A stretch of DNA of 64,000 nt from JAMHWF01 sp048500255 (GTDB lineage: Bacteria > Pseudomonadota > Gammaproteobacteria > Burkholderiales > Burkholderiaceae_C), in NCBI GenBank assembly GCA_048500255.1, contig JASNYH010000004.1:62001-126000 (forward strand), written 5' to 3'. The translations under genes were made by a program, and so were the position numbers. Position 1 is the stretch's first letter. The number at the start of each line of letters is the position of its first letter. Below, piece by piece: positions 1 through 7,474 of this stretch. Below the pieces are notes generated by a model. It had not been told where the DNA came from. It made no database searches and saw nothing but the letters and a program-made list of their open reading frames with translations.

Positions 1-302
1 CGCACCGCCTGCACGAACTCGGCGCGGCAGGTCTGCGTGACCAGCTGGTCGACGAGGCCCGCCATGCCCTTGCTGGCCGACTGGCGCTGCTCGGCAGAGA
101 CGCGCGCCAGCGGCTCCACGTTGGGATGCAGCGCCGCCGTCGTGAAGATCCAGCGCACCATCAGCGCGCGGTCCTCCTTGCTCGTCGAGCGGACCATGCA
201 GTGGCCGAGCTCGTCGGCCGACGGACCGGCGACGGCGGCCGGCTGCGCCGCGGCGGCGAGCGCGGCGGCGGCGACGATGGCGAGCGGGCGAAACCGGATC
301 AC
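1..302 (-). CDS. secreted protein of unknown function, partial (3' end outside window)
   Basis: Read on the minus strand from a GTG at 302, the frame stays open to the window edge. It begins with a short basic stretch (MIRFR) and an alanine-rich hydrophobic segment to about residue 26, which looks like a Sec signal peptide. About 75 residues of mature protein follow, containing two cysteines (in HCMV and QTCRA). Upstream GAAGG is a plausible ribosome binding site. Antisense ORFs cover this stretch, but the signal-peptide pattern and divergent placement from the OsmC gene favour this frame. I do not recognise the family; exported location is the only supported inference. Confidence 0.6.
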   Translation of the reverse strand, partial: MIRFRPLAIVAAAALAAAAQPAAVAGPSADELGHCMVRSTSKEDRALMVRWIFTTAALHPNVEPLARVSAEQRQSASKGMAGLVDQLVTQTCRAEFVQAV

Positions 303-455
303 GTTGCACCTTCGTTCGGACGGGACGTCCGAGTTTGCGGCAACCCGCGTTCCGCGACGAAGACCCTGCTCGCCCGCCCCTCGCGAGCGCGCGCCGCGGC
401 GCGCTTGTACAGTCGACGCTCGCCCCCCGACCACCGACGAACAGGAGATCCGGAC

Positions 456-881
456 ATGGCCACCGCAAAAGCCCAGGCAACGTGGAATGGAACGCTCAAG
501 GAAGGCGCCGGCACGATGTCGGGCGCCTCCGGCCACCTGAAGGCGCCCTTCACCTTCGCGACGCGCTTTGAAGGCGCGGCCGGCGGCACCAACCCCGAGG
601 AACTGATCGGCGCCGCGCAGGCCGGCTGCTTCTCGATGTTCCTCGCCGCGCAGCTCACCGAGGCGGGCCATCCGCCGACCAGCATCGACACCACGGCGAC
701 GGTGCAGCTCGGCGCCGGCCCGGCCATCACGAAGATCGAGCTCGACACCGTCGCCGTCGTGCCGGGCGTCAGCAAGGAGGTCTTCGACCAGAAGGTCGAC
801 TTCTCGAAGAAGAACTGCCCGATCTCGAAGGCGCTGGCGGCGATCCCCGAGGTGACGTTCAGGGCGACGCTGAAGTCGTAG
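456..881 (+). CDS. OsmC/Ohr-family peroxiredoxin-like protein
   Basis: 141 residues, the usual length for OsmC-type proteins, which reduce organic hydroperoxides with two cysteines. Both expected cysteines are present: one in AAQAGCFSMFLA in the central helix and one in KKNCPISKAL near the C-terminus. The N-terminal part (ATWNGTLKEGAGTMSG) fits the OsmC rather than the Ohr branch. The ATG at 456 is chosen because AGGAG lies at 443-447 and the conserved fold begins there; the upstream in-frame extension is not credible. It stands alone and is divergent from the secreted protein at the left edge. Cytoplasmic organic-peroxide detoxification is family knowledge, not shown here. Confidence 0.9.
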   Translation: MATAKAQATWNGTLKEGAGTMSGASGHLKAPFTFATRFEGAAGGTNPEELIGAAQAGCFSMFLAAQLTEAGHPPTSIDTTATVQLGAGPAITKIELDTVAVVPGVSKEVFDQKVDFSKKNCPISKALAAIPEVTFRATLKS

Positions 882-908
882 CCGCGGCACCGGCCGCGCG
901 CGCGGCCG

Positions 909-2237
909 CTACCCCTGCGGCAGGAACGGCAGGATCATCGCCCGCGCATCGACCTGCGCGCGCAGCCGCTTGAGCACGAGGAACGAGCCGACGAGCTTGC
1001 GGTGCAGGAAGATCGTCTCGGGCGGCGGTGGCCGCAGCAGCCGGCGCTTGAGGCCGAGCTCGAACGCGAGGTCACGCACGCGCGCCGGCAGGTCGGACGC
1101 GCCGAAGTCGTAGCGCCCGGCGTGGCGCAGCGGCTCGCAAGCGAGCAGGCACAGGTCGACGACGGCGTCGAGGCGCTCGGGCGCATCGTCGGCGCCCGCA
1201 TAGCCGATGCGCACCGCCTCGCGCGCGACGGCGTCGCGGTCGCCGTCGATCACGGCGCGGCTGATGCGCGCGTAGCGGCCGACGAACTTCGCATCGAAGT
1301 GCCGCGTCGCGCCGAAGTCGAGCAGCACGAGGCGCCCGCTCTTGCGCTGGTAGAGGTAGTTTGCGAAGTTCGGGTCGGTCTGCATGACGCGGAACTCGAA
1401 CAGCTCGCGGAACATCAGCCGCTCGAACAGCGCGCCGACGGCATTGCGCCGCGCCTGCGGCGCCGTCGCCAGCGCGTCGGCGAGCGGCGCGGCGTCGACG
1501 AAGTCCATCGCCATGATGCGCGTCGTCGTGAAGTCGTGGTGCACGCGCGGCACGAGCAGCATCGGCTCGCCGGCGACGAGCGACGCGAAGTGCTCGAGGA
1601 AGCGCGCCTCGGCCAGGTAGTCGGCTTCCTGCAGCAGCTGGCGCTTGGCCTCGTCGGCGATGCCGGCGACGTCGAGCTCGATCGGCAGCAGGTTGAACAG
1701 GCGCAGCAGCGCCGCGACGTTGTCGACGTCGCTCGCGATCGAGCGCGCCACGCCGGGGTACTGGATCTTGAGCGCGACGACGCGACCGTCGGCCGTGGTG
1801 GCGCGGTGCACCTGGCCGATCGACGCGGCGGCCACCGGCTCCTCGTCGAACGCGGCGAAGCGGTGCCGCCAACCCGCGCCGTATTCGCGCCCGAGCACGC
1901 CGTGCAGCTGCTGCGGCGGCATCGGCGCGGCCTGCGAGCGCAGCACGGCGAGCGCCTGCGCGAACTCGGGCGGCAGCAGGTCCTCGCCCTGCATCGAGAC
2001 GAGCTGGCCGATCTTCATCGCCGCGCCGCGCAGGCGGGCCAAGCGCTCGGCAAGGCGCCTGGCGTTGGGCGCCGATAGCAGCGCGCCGCGGAAGTCGGGG
2101 GCCTCACCGCGCGCCATGCGCGCGAGGCCCTGCGCCGCGGCGCCGGCGGCGAGGCCGCCGGCGGCCATGCCCATGCTCGCGAGCCGGCCGAGGCGGGTCT
2201 GCGGGATGGCGGCGGGCGGCGGCTTGGGCGGTTTCAA
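909..2237 (-). CDS. ABC1/AarF (UbiB-type) atypical kinase family protein
   Basis: About 442 residues in the ABC1/ADCK/UbiB family of atypical kinases, often linked to ubiquinone metabolism. Family motifs occur in order: KIGQ near residue 75, the alanine-rich loop AAASIGQVH, the lysine strand ALKIQYPG, MQTDPNFANYLYQ (catalytic Asp and metal-binding Asn region) and LLDFGAT (DFG-like metal site). The start is uncertain. No ATG lies upstream of the conserved region, and TTG at 2237 (product MKPPKPP) gives the usual length; the first in-frame ATG, at 2174, would truncate the N-terminal helix. Unlike ubiB it is not beside other ubi genes, so the symbol is withheld. Confidence 0.85.
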   Translation of the reverse strand: MKPPKPPPAAIPQTRLGRLASMGMAAGGLAAGAAAQGLARMARGEAPDFRGALLSAPNARRLAERLARLRGAAMKIGQLVSMQGEDLLPPEFAQALAVLRSQAAPMPPQQLHGVLGREYGAGWRHRFAAFDEEPVAAASIGQVHRATTADGRVVALKIQYPGVARSIASDVDNVAALLRLFNLLPIELDVAGIADEAKRQLLQEADYLAEARFLEHFASLVAGEPMLLVPRVHHDFTTTRIMAMDFVDAAPLADALATAPQARRNAVGALFERLMFRELFEFRVMQTDPNFANYLYQRKSGRLVLLDFGATRHFDAKFVGRYARISRAVIDGDRDAVAREAVRIGYAGADDAPERLDAVVDLCLLACEPLRHAGRYDFGASDLPARVRDLAFELGLKRRLLRPPPPETIFLHRKLVGSFLVLKRLRAQVDARAMILPFLPQG

Positions 2238-2404
2238 TGCGGCGGACTGCTGCGTGAGCCGGAGGCCGCCATGGTCGCACGACGGCCACCTTCGATCTCG
2301 CTGTCCGCGAACGCAGATTGCCTGAGCCTCGGCTTCCTGAAGCGCGAGAGCAGCTTGCGCCCCGAAGGCCGCCGGGAGGTGCAGCCCGGCCCCGGGGCGG
2401 TTGC

Positions 2405-2785
2405 TCAGAGCTGGGTCGCGGTCGACCCGACGCGCATCACCAGCGCGCCACGGGCCCAGGGGAACTTCTCGCGCACCAGGTCGAGGTACTCGCCTGCGGT
2501 GACGATCTCGCCGGTGCCGTCGATCACGCAACCCTGGCCCGGGCTGCGGCTGCCCTGGACCTTGCGCGAGGCGACCATGAGTTGCATGCGGCTGTGGGCT
2601 CGCAGGTTCTGTTCGGTGCGCTGGAAGCGGCCGACCGGGAACACCACCACCTCGCCGGGATCGACGATGCGCATGTAGCTGCCCCAGTGCCCGGCCAGAT
2701 GCGGCCCCTCGGGTCCACTGGTCACGATGGTCACGTACTCGGTGGCATCGCAGACCTCGCGGCACACCCCTTCGATCCGGGCCAT
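2405..2785 (-). CDS. pyridoxamine 5'-phosphate oxidase-like FMN-binding split-barrel protein
   Basis: 126 residues with the look of a single-domain FMN split barrel: an N-terminal helix, TEYVTIVTSGPEGPHLAGHW (substrate/FMN strand), VDPGEVVVFPVGRFQRTEQNL and a C-terminal strand ALVMRVGSTATQL. Members bind flavin or F420 and often act as small-molecule reductases or general stress proteins; the substrate cannot be read from sequence. It has its own start ATG at 2785, lies upstream of the ABC1 gene on the same strand with about 170 bp between, and is divergent from the HAD hydrolase. Confidence 0.75.
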   Translation of the reverse strand: MARIEGVCREVCDATEYVTIVTSGPEGPHLAGHWGSYMRIVDPGEVVVFPVGRFQRTEQNLRAHSRMQLMVASRKVQGSRSPGQGCVIDGTGEIVTAGEYLDLVREKFPWARGALVMRVGSTATQL

Positions 2786-2937
2786 GAAAGCGCTCCTCGA
2801 AAAAGCGTCGACGATAGCGCGGGCCCGGCGAGGCGGGTCTGATCGGCGTCAGGCTCGATTCGTTTTCTCCGAAGCTGTCGGGTCCGCGCGTGCGCTCGAC
2901 GACGGCGGGAGGTCGACTGCAATAGGATCGACCCTGC

Positions 2938-3567
2938 ATGAACACGATTCGCGCCGTGGTCTTCGACCTGGACCGGACGCTCGTCGACGTCCAGAGCTTC
3001 ACCGACTACGGGGCCGCCCTGGCCGACGTCAGGAGGCTCGTCGCCGCCTGGCCGGACGTCGCGACACCGGCGACCGGGTGGGACGGCGCCACGCGGGCTT
3101 GCATGGACGTTCTCGTTGCGCTGGCCGGAAGACCGAGCTGGCAACTCGTCTCCGACGCCATCGAGCGCCACGAGGAGGCTGCCATCTCTCGCTCGGTTGC
3201 CATGCCGGGCCTGCGCGCAATCCTCGACGCCACCGCACATCTGCCCCGAGCCGTCGCCACGCTGCTTCCCGCCCGCGCAGCCCGCGCCGTGCTCGACCGC
3301 CACGACATCAGCGTCGGCGCGCTCGTCCCGCGCCGGCCGGACCTCGCGCCCAAGCCGGCGCCGGATCCATGCCTCACCGCCGCTGCCGCACTGGGCTTCG
3401 GCGACGCGCTGGGCTCGGTGCTGATGGTCGGTGACTCCACCTGGGACCTCGCCTGCGCACGTGCGGCCGGCGCCGCCTTCGTGGGGCTCAGGAACGGCGG
3501 CCGGTCCGAATTCCCCCCGCACGTGGCCACGGTCGACAACCTCGGCGAGTTGGCGCATCGGTTCTGA
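2938..3567 (+). CDS. HAD-superfamily hydrolase
   Basis: 209 residues. Motif I is FDLDRTLVD at residues 8-16 (nucleophile Asp and acid/base Asp). The Lys motif is in KPAPDP, and motif IV is VGDSTWDLACARAAG with its acidic pair, followed by the usual AFVGLRNGG segment. The helical cap (about 20-85) places it with phosphoglycolate phosphatase-like or haloacid dehalogenase-like members. It is likely a cytoplasmic phosphatase acting on a small phosphometabolite; the substrate is unknown. It is transcribed alone, and short repeats follow it before the tctC-like gene. Confidence 0.85.
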   Translation: MNTIRAVVFDLDRTLVDVQSFTDYGAALADVRRLVAAWPDVATPATGWDGATRACMDVLVALAGRPSWQLVSDAIERHEEAAISRSVAMPGLRAILDATAHLPRAVATLLPARAARAVLDRHDISVGALVPRRPDLAPKPAPDPCLTAAAALGFGDALGSVLMVGDSTWDLACARAAGAAFVGLRNGGRSEFPPHVATVDNLGELAHRF

Positions 3568-3618
3568 CGTTCCGGGCGTGCTGGGTCGGCCCCGCAGCAC
3601 GACGCACCGCGGTCAGCC

Positions 3619-3646
3619 GCCCATGGGCAAACGCCCATGGGCAAAC
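3619..3646. repeat. two tandem copies of a 14-bp repeat
   Basis: GCCCATGGGCAAAC occurs twice back to back (3619-3632 and 3633-3646). Each copy contains the 10-bp palindrome GCCCATGGGC. The pair sits just upstream of the palindrome at 3661 and about 100 bp before the tctC-like start. It could be a regulatory element or a replication-slippage duplication. Confidence 0.7.
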
Positions 3647-3660
3647 CCTAGCGACACTTG

Positions 3661-3672
3661 ACTTCATGAAGT
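3661..3672. promoter_or_regulatory. palindromic candidate operator upstream of the tctC-like gene
   Basis: ACTTCATGAAGT is a perfect 12-bp palindrome 73 bp upstream of the ATG. TTGACT, resembling a -35 box, overlaps its left edge (3658-3663). A related site, sharing ATGAAGTAC, lies in front of the marR gene at 5364-5377. A MarR dimer would be expected to bind such a palindrome; this is inference. Confidence 0.5.
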
Positions 3673-3744
3673 ACAGGTCGAGGGCCTAGAGTCGTCCGTC
3701 GTCGCGCTGGGGTGCGCGATCCCCGTTTCGATCCAGGAGACGCA

Positions 3745-4746
3745 ATGAAGGACCTCGTCGCAGCCAACGTCCGGGCCACCTTGCGCCGAACGCTTTCGCT
3801 GGCCGCTTTCGCACTGGCGCTGGCCTTCCCGGGCGCGCAGGCGCAAGGCTGGCCCGGCAAACCCGTGACGCTCCTCGTCGGTGTTCCGGCAGGCGGAGCT
3901 CTGGATCCGTTCGCCCGCACCCTGGCCGATCAGCTCGCCAAGGTGACCGGCGGAACCTTCGTCGTGGAGAACCGCCCCGGCGCCAACGGCAACCTCAGCG
4001 CCGAGGCCGTGCTCAGAGCGCCGGCGGATGGCCACACGCTGTGGATCGGCACGCAGTCGATGGTGGCGATCAACCCCTCCGCGTTCGCGCAACTGCGATG
4101 GAAGCCGAGCGACTTCAAGCCGATCCTCAAGGGTGTCGAGGCTCCGCTGGTCCTGGTGACCAACCCCTCGGTTGCCGCCAGGAACTTCGACGAGCTGGCG
4201 CGGTGGATCCAGAACCCGGCCAACAAGGCCGCCTACGCGTCGTTCAGCCCCGGCACCCCATCGCACTTTCTCGGCTATCAGCTCAACGAGCGTCTGAAGG
4301 GCTCCATGGTGCATGTCCCCTACAAGGGCTCGTCGCCCCAGGTGACCGACATTCTCGGCGGGCAGGTTCCGCTGGGTTTCACGCAGCTGGCTTCGGCGGT
4401 CCCGCACATCAAGGAAGGCAAACTCCGGGCCATCGCGGTGACGAGTCCCCAGCGTTCCCGCCATCTGCCCGACGTGCCCACCCTCACGGAGCTGGGACAC
4501 AAGGATCTCAGCACGACGATCTGGTTCGGTCTCTTCGCGCCCTCGGCCACGCCGCCGGCCTTGCTGGAGGCGATCGGAGCAGCGGCCCGGAAGGCGCACG
4601 CCGATCCGGCCTACCGGGCCCGGCTGGAAGCGCTCCAGCTCGACGTGCCCGACGAATCGGCCTCGGCCTTCGAAGCGACGATTGCCGCGGAGCAGGTGCG
4701 TTGGGCGGCGCTGGTGAAGGCCACGGGCTTCAAGGCCGGCGATTGA
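3745..4746 (+). CDS. Bug/TctC-family periplasmic solute-binding protein
   Basis: 333 residues. A Sec signal peptide (about residues 1-33, hydrophobic core LAAFALALAFPG, cleavage after AQA) precedes the Bug fold: WPGKPVTLLVGVPAGGALDPFARTLA, VVENRPGANGNLSAEAV, and the closing VPTLTELGH and WFGLFAPSATP segments. These proteins capture carboxylates or small aromatics in the periplasm. They are hugely amplified in Burkholderiales, usually without an adjacent transporter, as here. AGGAGA at 3735-3740 fixes the ATG. The gene is convergent with a MarR regulator, and the two promoters share a half-site, suggesting control by that regulator. Confidence 0.92.
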   Translation: MKDLVAANVRATLRRTLSLAAFALALAFPGAQAQGWPGKPVTLLVGVPAGGALDPFARTLADQLAKVTGGTFVVENRPGANGNLSAEAVLRAPADGHTLWIGTQSMVAINPSAFAQLRWKPSDFKPILKGVEAPLVLVTNPSVAARNFDELARWIQNPANKAAYASFSPGTPSHFLGYQLNERLKGSMVHVPYKGSSPQVTDILGGQVPLGFTQLASAVPHIKEGKLRAIAVTSPQRSRHLPDVPTLTELGHKDLSTTIWFGLFAPSATPPALLEAIGAAARKAHADPAYRARLEALQLDVPDESASAFEATIAAEQVRWAALVKATGFKAGD

Positions 4747-4844
4747 AGCCCAGCATCGTCTTCATCGCAGTGGCGACTGGTTGAGGAGCGCTGCGCCGGC
4801 GGAGCTCTGCGACCGCACATCCCGTGAAGCGGCCTGCCGAGAGG

Positions 4845-5324
4845 TCAGCTAATGCGCCGCCGGTTCGCCTTGGGCAGGTTGGGGATGGCCTCCGGCAGTC
4901 TCGACGCGGCCATCTCGAGGGCCCTGAAGAGGCGCTCCAACTCCGACCGATCCGACGGAGCCATGGCTTCCAGCAGGTGCGCATTGATCCTTTCGACTGT
5001 CGGGTAGAGCGACTCGTAGATGCGCTGCCCCTGTTCCGTGAGGTGTATCTCGACGAAGCGACGGTCGTTGGGGCGCGGTTGACGGCGCAGAAGTCCCTTC
5101 TCCACCATCAGCGTGACGGCGCGCGATGTGCGCGCGGGATCGATGCCCGCGCGTTGCGCGAGCGCAGTGGAGAGCTGCGGACCGTCTTGCGCAAGGATGA
5201 CGATCAGCCGCCACTCGCGCCGCGTGATGCCGTACTGACCCTCGCACAGTCGGATCAACGGCCTTCCGGCAGTCACGGCCAACCTGTTCAGGCGGAACAG
5301 AAAGAGGTCCCTCGATCTCTCCAT
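4845..5324 (-). CDS. MarR-family transcriptional regulator
   Basis: 159 residues with a winged-helix core: GQYGITRREWRLIVILAQDGPQ, the recognition helix region LAQRAGIDPARTSRAVTLMVEKG, and the wing LLRRQPRPNDRRFVEIHLTEQG. Long dimerisation helices flank it on both sides. MarR proteins are cytoplasmic dimers binding palindromic operators, usually released by phenolic or carboxylate ligands. It is convergent with the Bug gene. A sequence resembling the palindrome ahead of that gene lies 40 bp upstream of this start, so it may regulate itself and the binding protein. Confidence 0.9.
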   Translation of the reverse strand: MERSRDLFLFRLNRLAVTAGRPLIRLCEGQYGITRREWRLIVILAQDGPQLSTALAQRAGIDPARTSRAVTLMVEKGLLRRQPRPNDRRFVEIHLTEQGQRIYESLYPTVERINAHLLEAMAPSDRSELERLFRALEMAASRLPEAIPNLPKANRRRIS

Positions 5325-5363
5325 GTCGTGCGGCGTGGTTCCGGCTGGATCCTGGTCCGCCGC

Positions 5364-5377
5364 ATTCTATGAAGTAC
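5364..5377. promoter_or_regulatory. candidate MarR operator upstream of the marR gene
   Basis: On the minus strand this reads GTACTTCATAGAAT. Its first nine bases match GTACTTCATGAAGT, the reverse complement of the element at 3661-3674. One half-site is conserved and the other is degenerate. It lies 40-53 bp upstream of the marR start, a normal position for autoregulation. Confidence 0.35.
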
Positions 5378-6048
5378 CGGGCTGCTGCCGGTTCGATGGA
5401 CACCTGATCTGCCCCCGCTCTCGGTACCAGTGGTTTGGAGCATGGAGGCACGGCTCGGTGCACTCCCGCGCCGGCCCCGAGGTGTTCGCGCAGGCGGCGC
5501 CCGAACCCCCGTCTGAAGCGGAGGTGGACGGGGTCGCTTGGCAGCGATTGCGGCCGATCGATTTCGCGGGGCGAGCTCACGCTGACCGCCACCTAGCCGC
5601 CGGTCAGCCAGACGGCCGGCGATGCGGTCAATGTCGGCGAAGCGATGTGCAGCGGCCACCTGCGGTGCGACCTTGTCGGCCCCGGGCGAACGACCGGTCC
5701 CTGTCAGGCCGGCAGACTCGACTCGACCCGTAGCCGTCCTTCGGCCGTCAACCGCGGACGACAACAATGCAGCAGCGGTTGCTGTCAGCGGCCGCCCGCG
5801 GTCGAATCCGCGATCCCGGGCGCGTTGCAGCCATTCGCCCGGGCTTCTGCCCACGTATTCAGGTCGCCGCAGAAGGCAGTTGTGCCGACGTTGGCCGTGC
5901 CCAAGGTGGATCGCGGTGTGCCAGTGACCGCTTGCCAGCGGCTCGATCTCACCTTCCGGACCCTGACCGGTCCCTGTCGGCCAACGGCGGCAGCGTCGGC
6001 GCGGTGCGCTGAAGTGTTGCAACGCGGGGCAAGTCGACCCTCGCCACA
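5378..6048. other. long non-coding stretch at the left edge of the island
   Basis: No frame here has credible coding character; the ORFs present look like GC-driven chance frames. Two copies of GACCGGTCCCTGTC occur at 5692-5705 and 5965-5978. GTCTGAAGCGGA at 5511-5522 recurs on the far side of the island at 11290-11301. The sequence looks like decayed DNA at an insertion boundary. Confidence 0.45.
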
Positions 6049-6068
6049 AGGTAACATCTGCGTTACCT
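6049..6068. promoter_or_regulatory. inverted-repeat operator ahead of the island operon
   Basis: AGGTAAC-ATCTGC-GTTACCT has perfect 7-bp arms and a 6-bp spacer. Its right end lies 49 bp upstream of the ATG of the HigA-like protein. Antitoxin-type HTH proteins commonly autoregulate through such repeats, so this is the likely operator for the gene at 6118 and perhaps the whole downstream operon. Confidence 0.6.
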
Positions 6069-6117
6069 ATGAACCGGCCATGACGCGTCGTCGCGTCGTA
6101 TGCCCCAGGAGACCAAC

Positions 6118-6438
6118 ATGGCGCTCACGCGCGAGTTCAAGGAAACAATCCAGGCACGGGTGCGCGCAGACCGCCCGTTCCGCGACGCGCTCCTGCGCGA
6201 GGGAGTCGAGCGCATGCTGAGCGGAGATGTCGAGTCCGGCAAGGCGGTGCTACGCGACTACATCAAAGCCACCGTCGGCTTTGAGCAGCTGGGGGCCTCG
6301 ACCGGCGCGTCCGCCAAGAGTCTCATCCGCATGTTCGGGCCGCGCGGCAACCCGCAGGCTCGCAACTTGTTCGCCGTCATCAGTCATCTGCAGCGCGAGG
6401 CCAGGCTCACGTTGCACGTAACGGCGCAATCACAGTAA
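6118..6438 (+). CDS. HigA-like putative addiction-module antidote / HTH regulator (no toxin partner)
   Basis: 106 residues resembling the COG3636-type DNA-binding antidote proteins: a hydrophilic N-terminus (TREFKETIQARV), then LLREGVERMLSGDVESGKAVLRDYIKATVGFEQLG and an HTH segment with the family signature KSLIRMFGPRGNPQARNLFAVISHLQ. Relatives normally follow a RelE/HigB-type toxin gene; none is seen upstream or downstream. The ATG at 6118 is chosen because AGGAGA lies just ahead (6107-6112). It ends 13 bp before the AAA ATPase gene on the same strand, so it may act as the operon's regulator rather than as an antitoxin. The 7-bp-arm inverted repeat at 6049 is its probable binding site. Confidence 0.8.
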   Translation: MALTREFKETIQARVRADRPFRDALLREGVERMLSGDVESGKAVLRDYIKATVGFEQLGASTGASAKSLIRMFGPRGNPQARNLFAVISHLQREARLTLHVTAQSQ

Positions 6439-6451
6439 GGCGGACCGAGCT

Positions 6452-7474
6452 ATGGCCCAAGCCGATCTTCTCGTCAGTCTCTTCCGCAGCGCCAGCAATG
6501 GCGACCAGCTCGGATTTCGCCGGACGGCCCAGGCGCTTATCGAAGAGGAGCGCTCGAAGGGTCACCGCGTCCTCGCCACGCGTCTTGTGAAGTCCCTCGA
6601 ACCCACGGTAGTGCCCATGAATCCCACGGCCATCCCCAAACAGAACGGCCACGCCACTCCGCGCGACCTCTTCTTCGATGTGACGCCGGAGCGGAACTTG
6701 GAAAGCCTGGTTCTCGCTGACCGCGTCCGGGACCAACTGACCGAGTTCGTTGAGGAACAGCATCGGGCCGAGCTCCTGCATTCGCATAATCTGCGCGCGC
6801 GGAGCCGCGTCATGCTCGCGGGGCCGCCCGGCAACGGCAAGACGACGCTCGCGGAGGCGCTCGCCTCAGAGCTGATGTATCCACTTCTCGCCGTGCGCTA
6901 CGACACGCTCGTCGGCAGCTTCCTCGGCGAAACATCTAGCCGCCTTAGGCAGTTAATCGAAGTCGCCAAGACGCAGCGCTGCGTGCTGTTCTTCGATGAG
7001 TTCGAGACCCTCGGCAAGGAGCGTGGTGACACCCACGAGACCGGCGAGATCAAGCGCGTGGTGAGTTCGCTCCTCATGCAAATTGATGAGCTGCCCGACT
7101 ACGTGGTGGTGATCGCGGCGAGCAACCATCCCGAGCTTCTCGATCGGGCCGTCTGGCGCCGCTTCCAGCTACGGCTGGAGCTGCCTCTGCCGACGCGCGT
7201 GCAGCTTGCTCGGCAGATCGACGCGATCGGCAAGCGCTGCGAGGTCAATTTCGGCTGCACGCCGGATACGCTCGCCAAGCACATGCTTGGCCAGAACTTC
7301 GCGGAGGTGGAAGAGTTCTGTCTCGGCATCGTTCGTCGCGCCATACTCGACCATCAGACCCAGAACGCGCTCGCGATCACAAAGCGAAAGCTGGAAGAGT
7401 GGCGCACCCGCCTGAAGCCCAAGGTCGTGAAGAACGAGATAGCAGCCAACGGCAAGGGCGCCCGCGATGCCTGA
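6452..7474 (+). CDS. ietA: AAA+ ATPase, IetA-like
   Basis: 340 residues. An N-terminal helical region (1-100) precedes one AAA+ module: Walker A GPPGNGKTT at 124-132, Walker B VLFFDEFE with D182/E183, a sensor-1 stretch IAASNHPELL, and arginine-finger candidates in DRAVWRRFQLRLELP. The module resembles FtsH/Vps4-like small AAA proteins and has no protease domain of its own; that activity is supplied by the next gene, which starts 8 bp inside this one (ATG at 7467, TGA ending 7474). An AAA ATPase coupled to a subtilase is the architecture of the IetAS anti-phage pair; assignment is from memory of that architecture. Codon use is less GC-rich than in the surrounding chromosome. Confidence 0.75.
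   Translation: MAQADLLVSLFRSASNGDQLGFRRTAQALIEEERSKGHRVLATRLVKSLEPTVVPMNPTAIPKQNGHATPRDLFFDVTPERNLESLVLADRVRDQLTEFVEEQHRAELLHSHNLRARSRVMLAGPPGNGKTTLAEALASELMYPLLAVRYDTLVGSFLGETSSRLRQLIEVAKTQRCVLFFDEFETLGKERGDTHETGEIKRVVSSLLMQIDELPDYVVVIAASNHPELLDRAVWRRFQLRLELPLPTRVQLARQIDAIGKRCEVNFGCTPDTLAKHMLGQNFAEVEEFCLGIVRRAILDHQTQNALAITKRKLEEWRTRLKPKVVKNEIAANGKGARDA

Noticed and set aside
126..455. N-terminal extension of the OsmC-like gene
   Set aside because: It overlaps the divergent secreted-protein gene and lacks family similarity; a ribosome site precedes the ATG at 456.
2731..3600. 289-residue minus-strand frame opposite the HAD gene
   Set aside because: The HAD motifs on the plus strand (FDLDRTL, VGDSTWD) establish the coding strand; the minus frame has no recognisable features.
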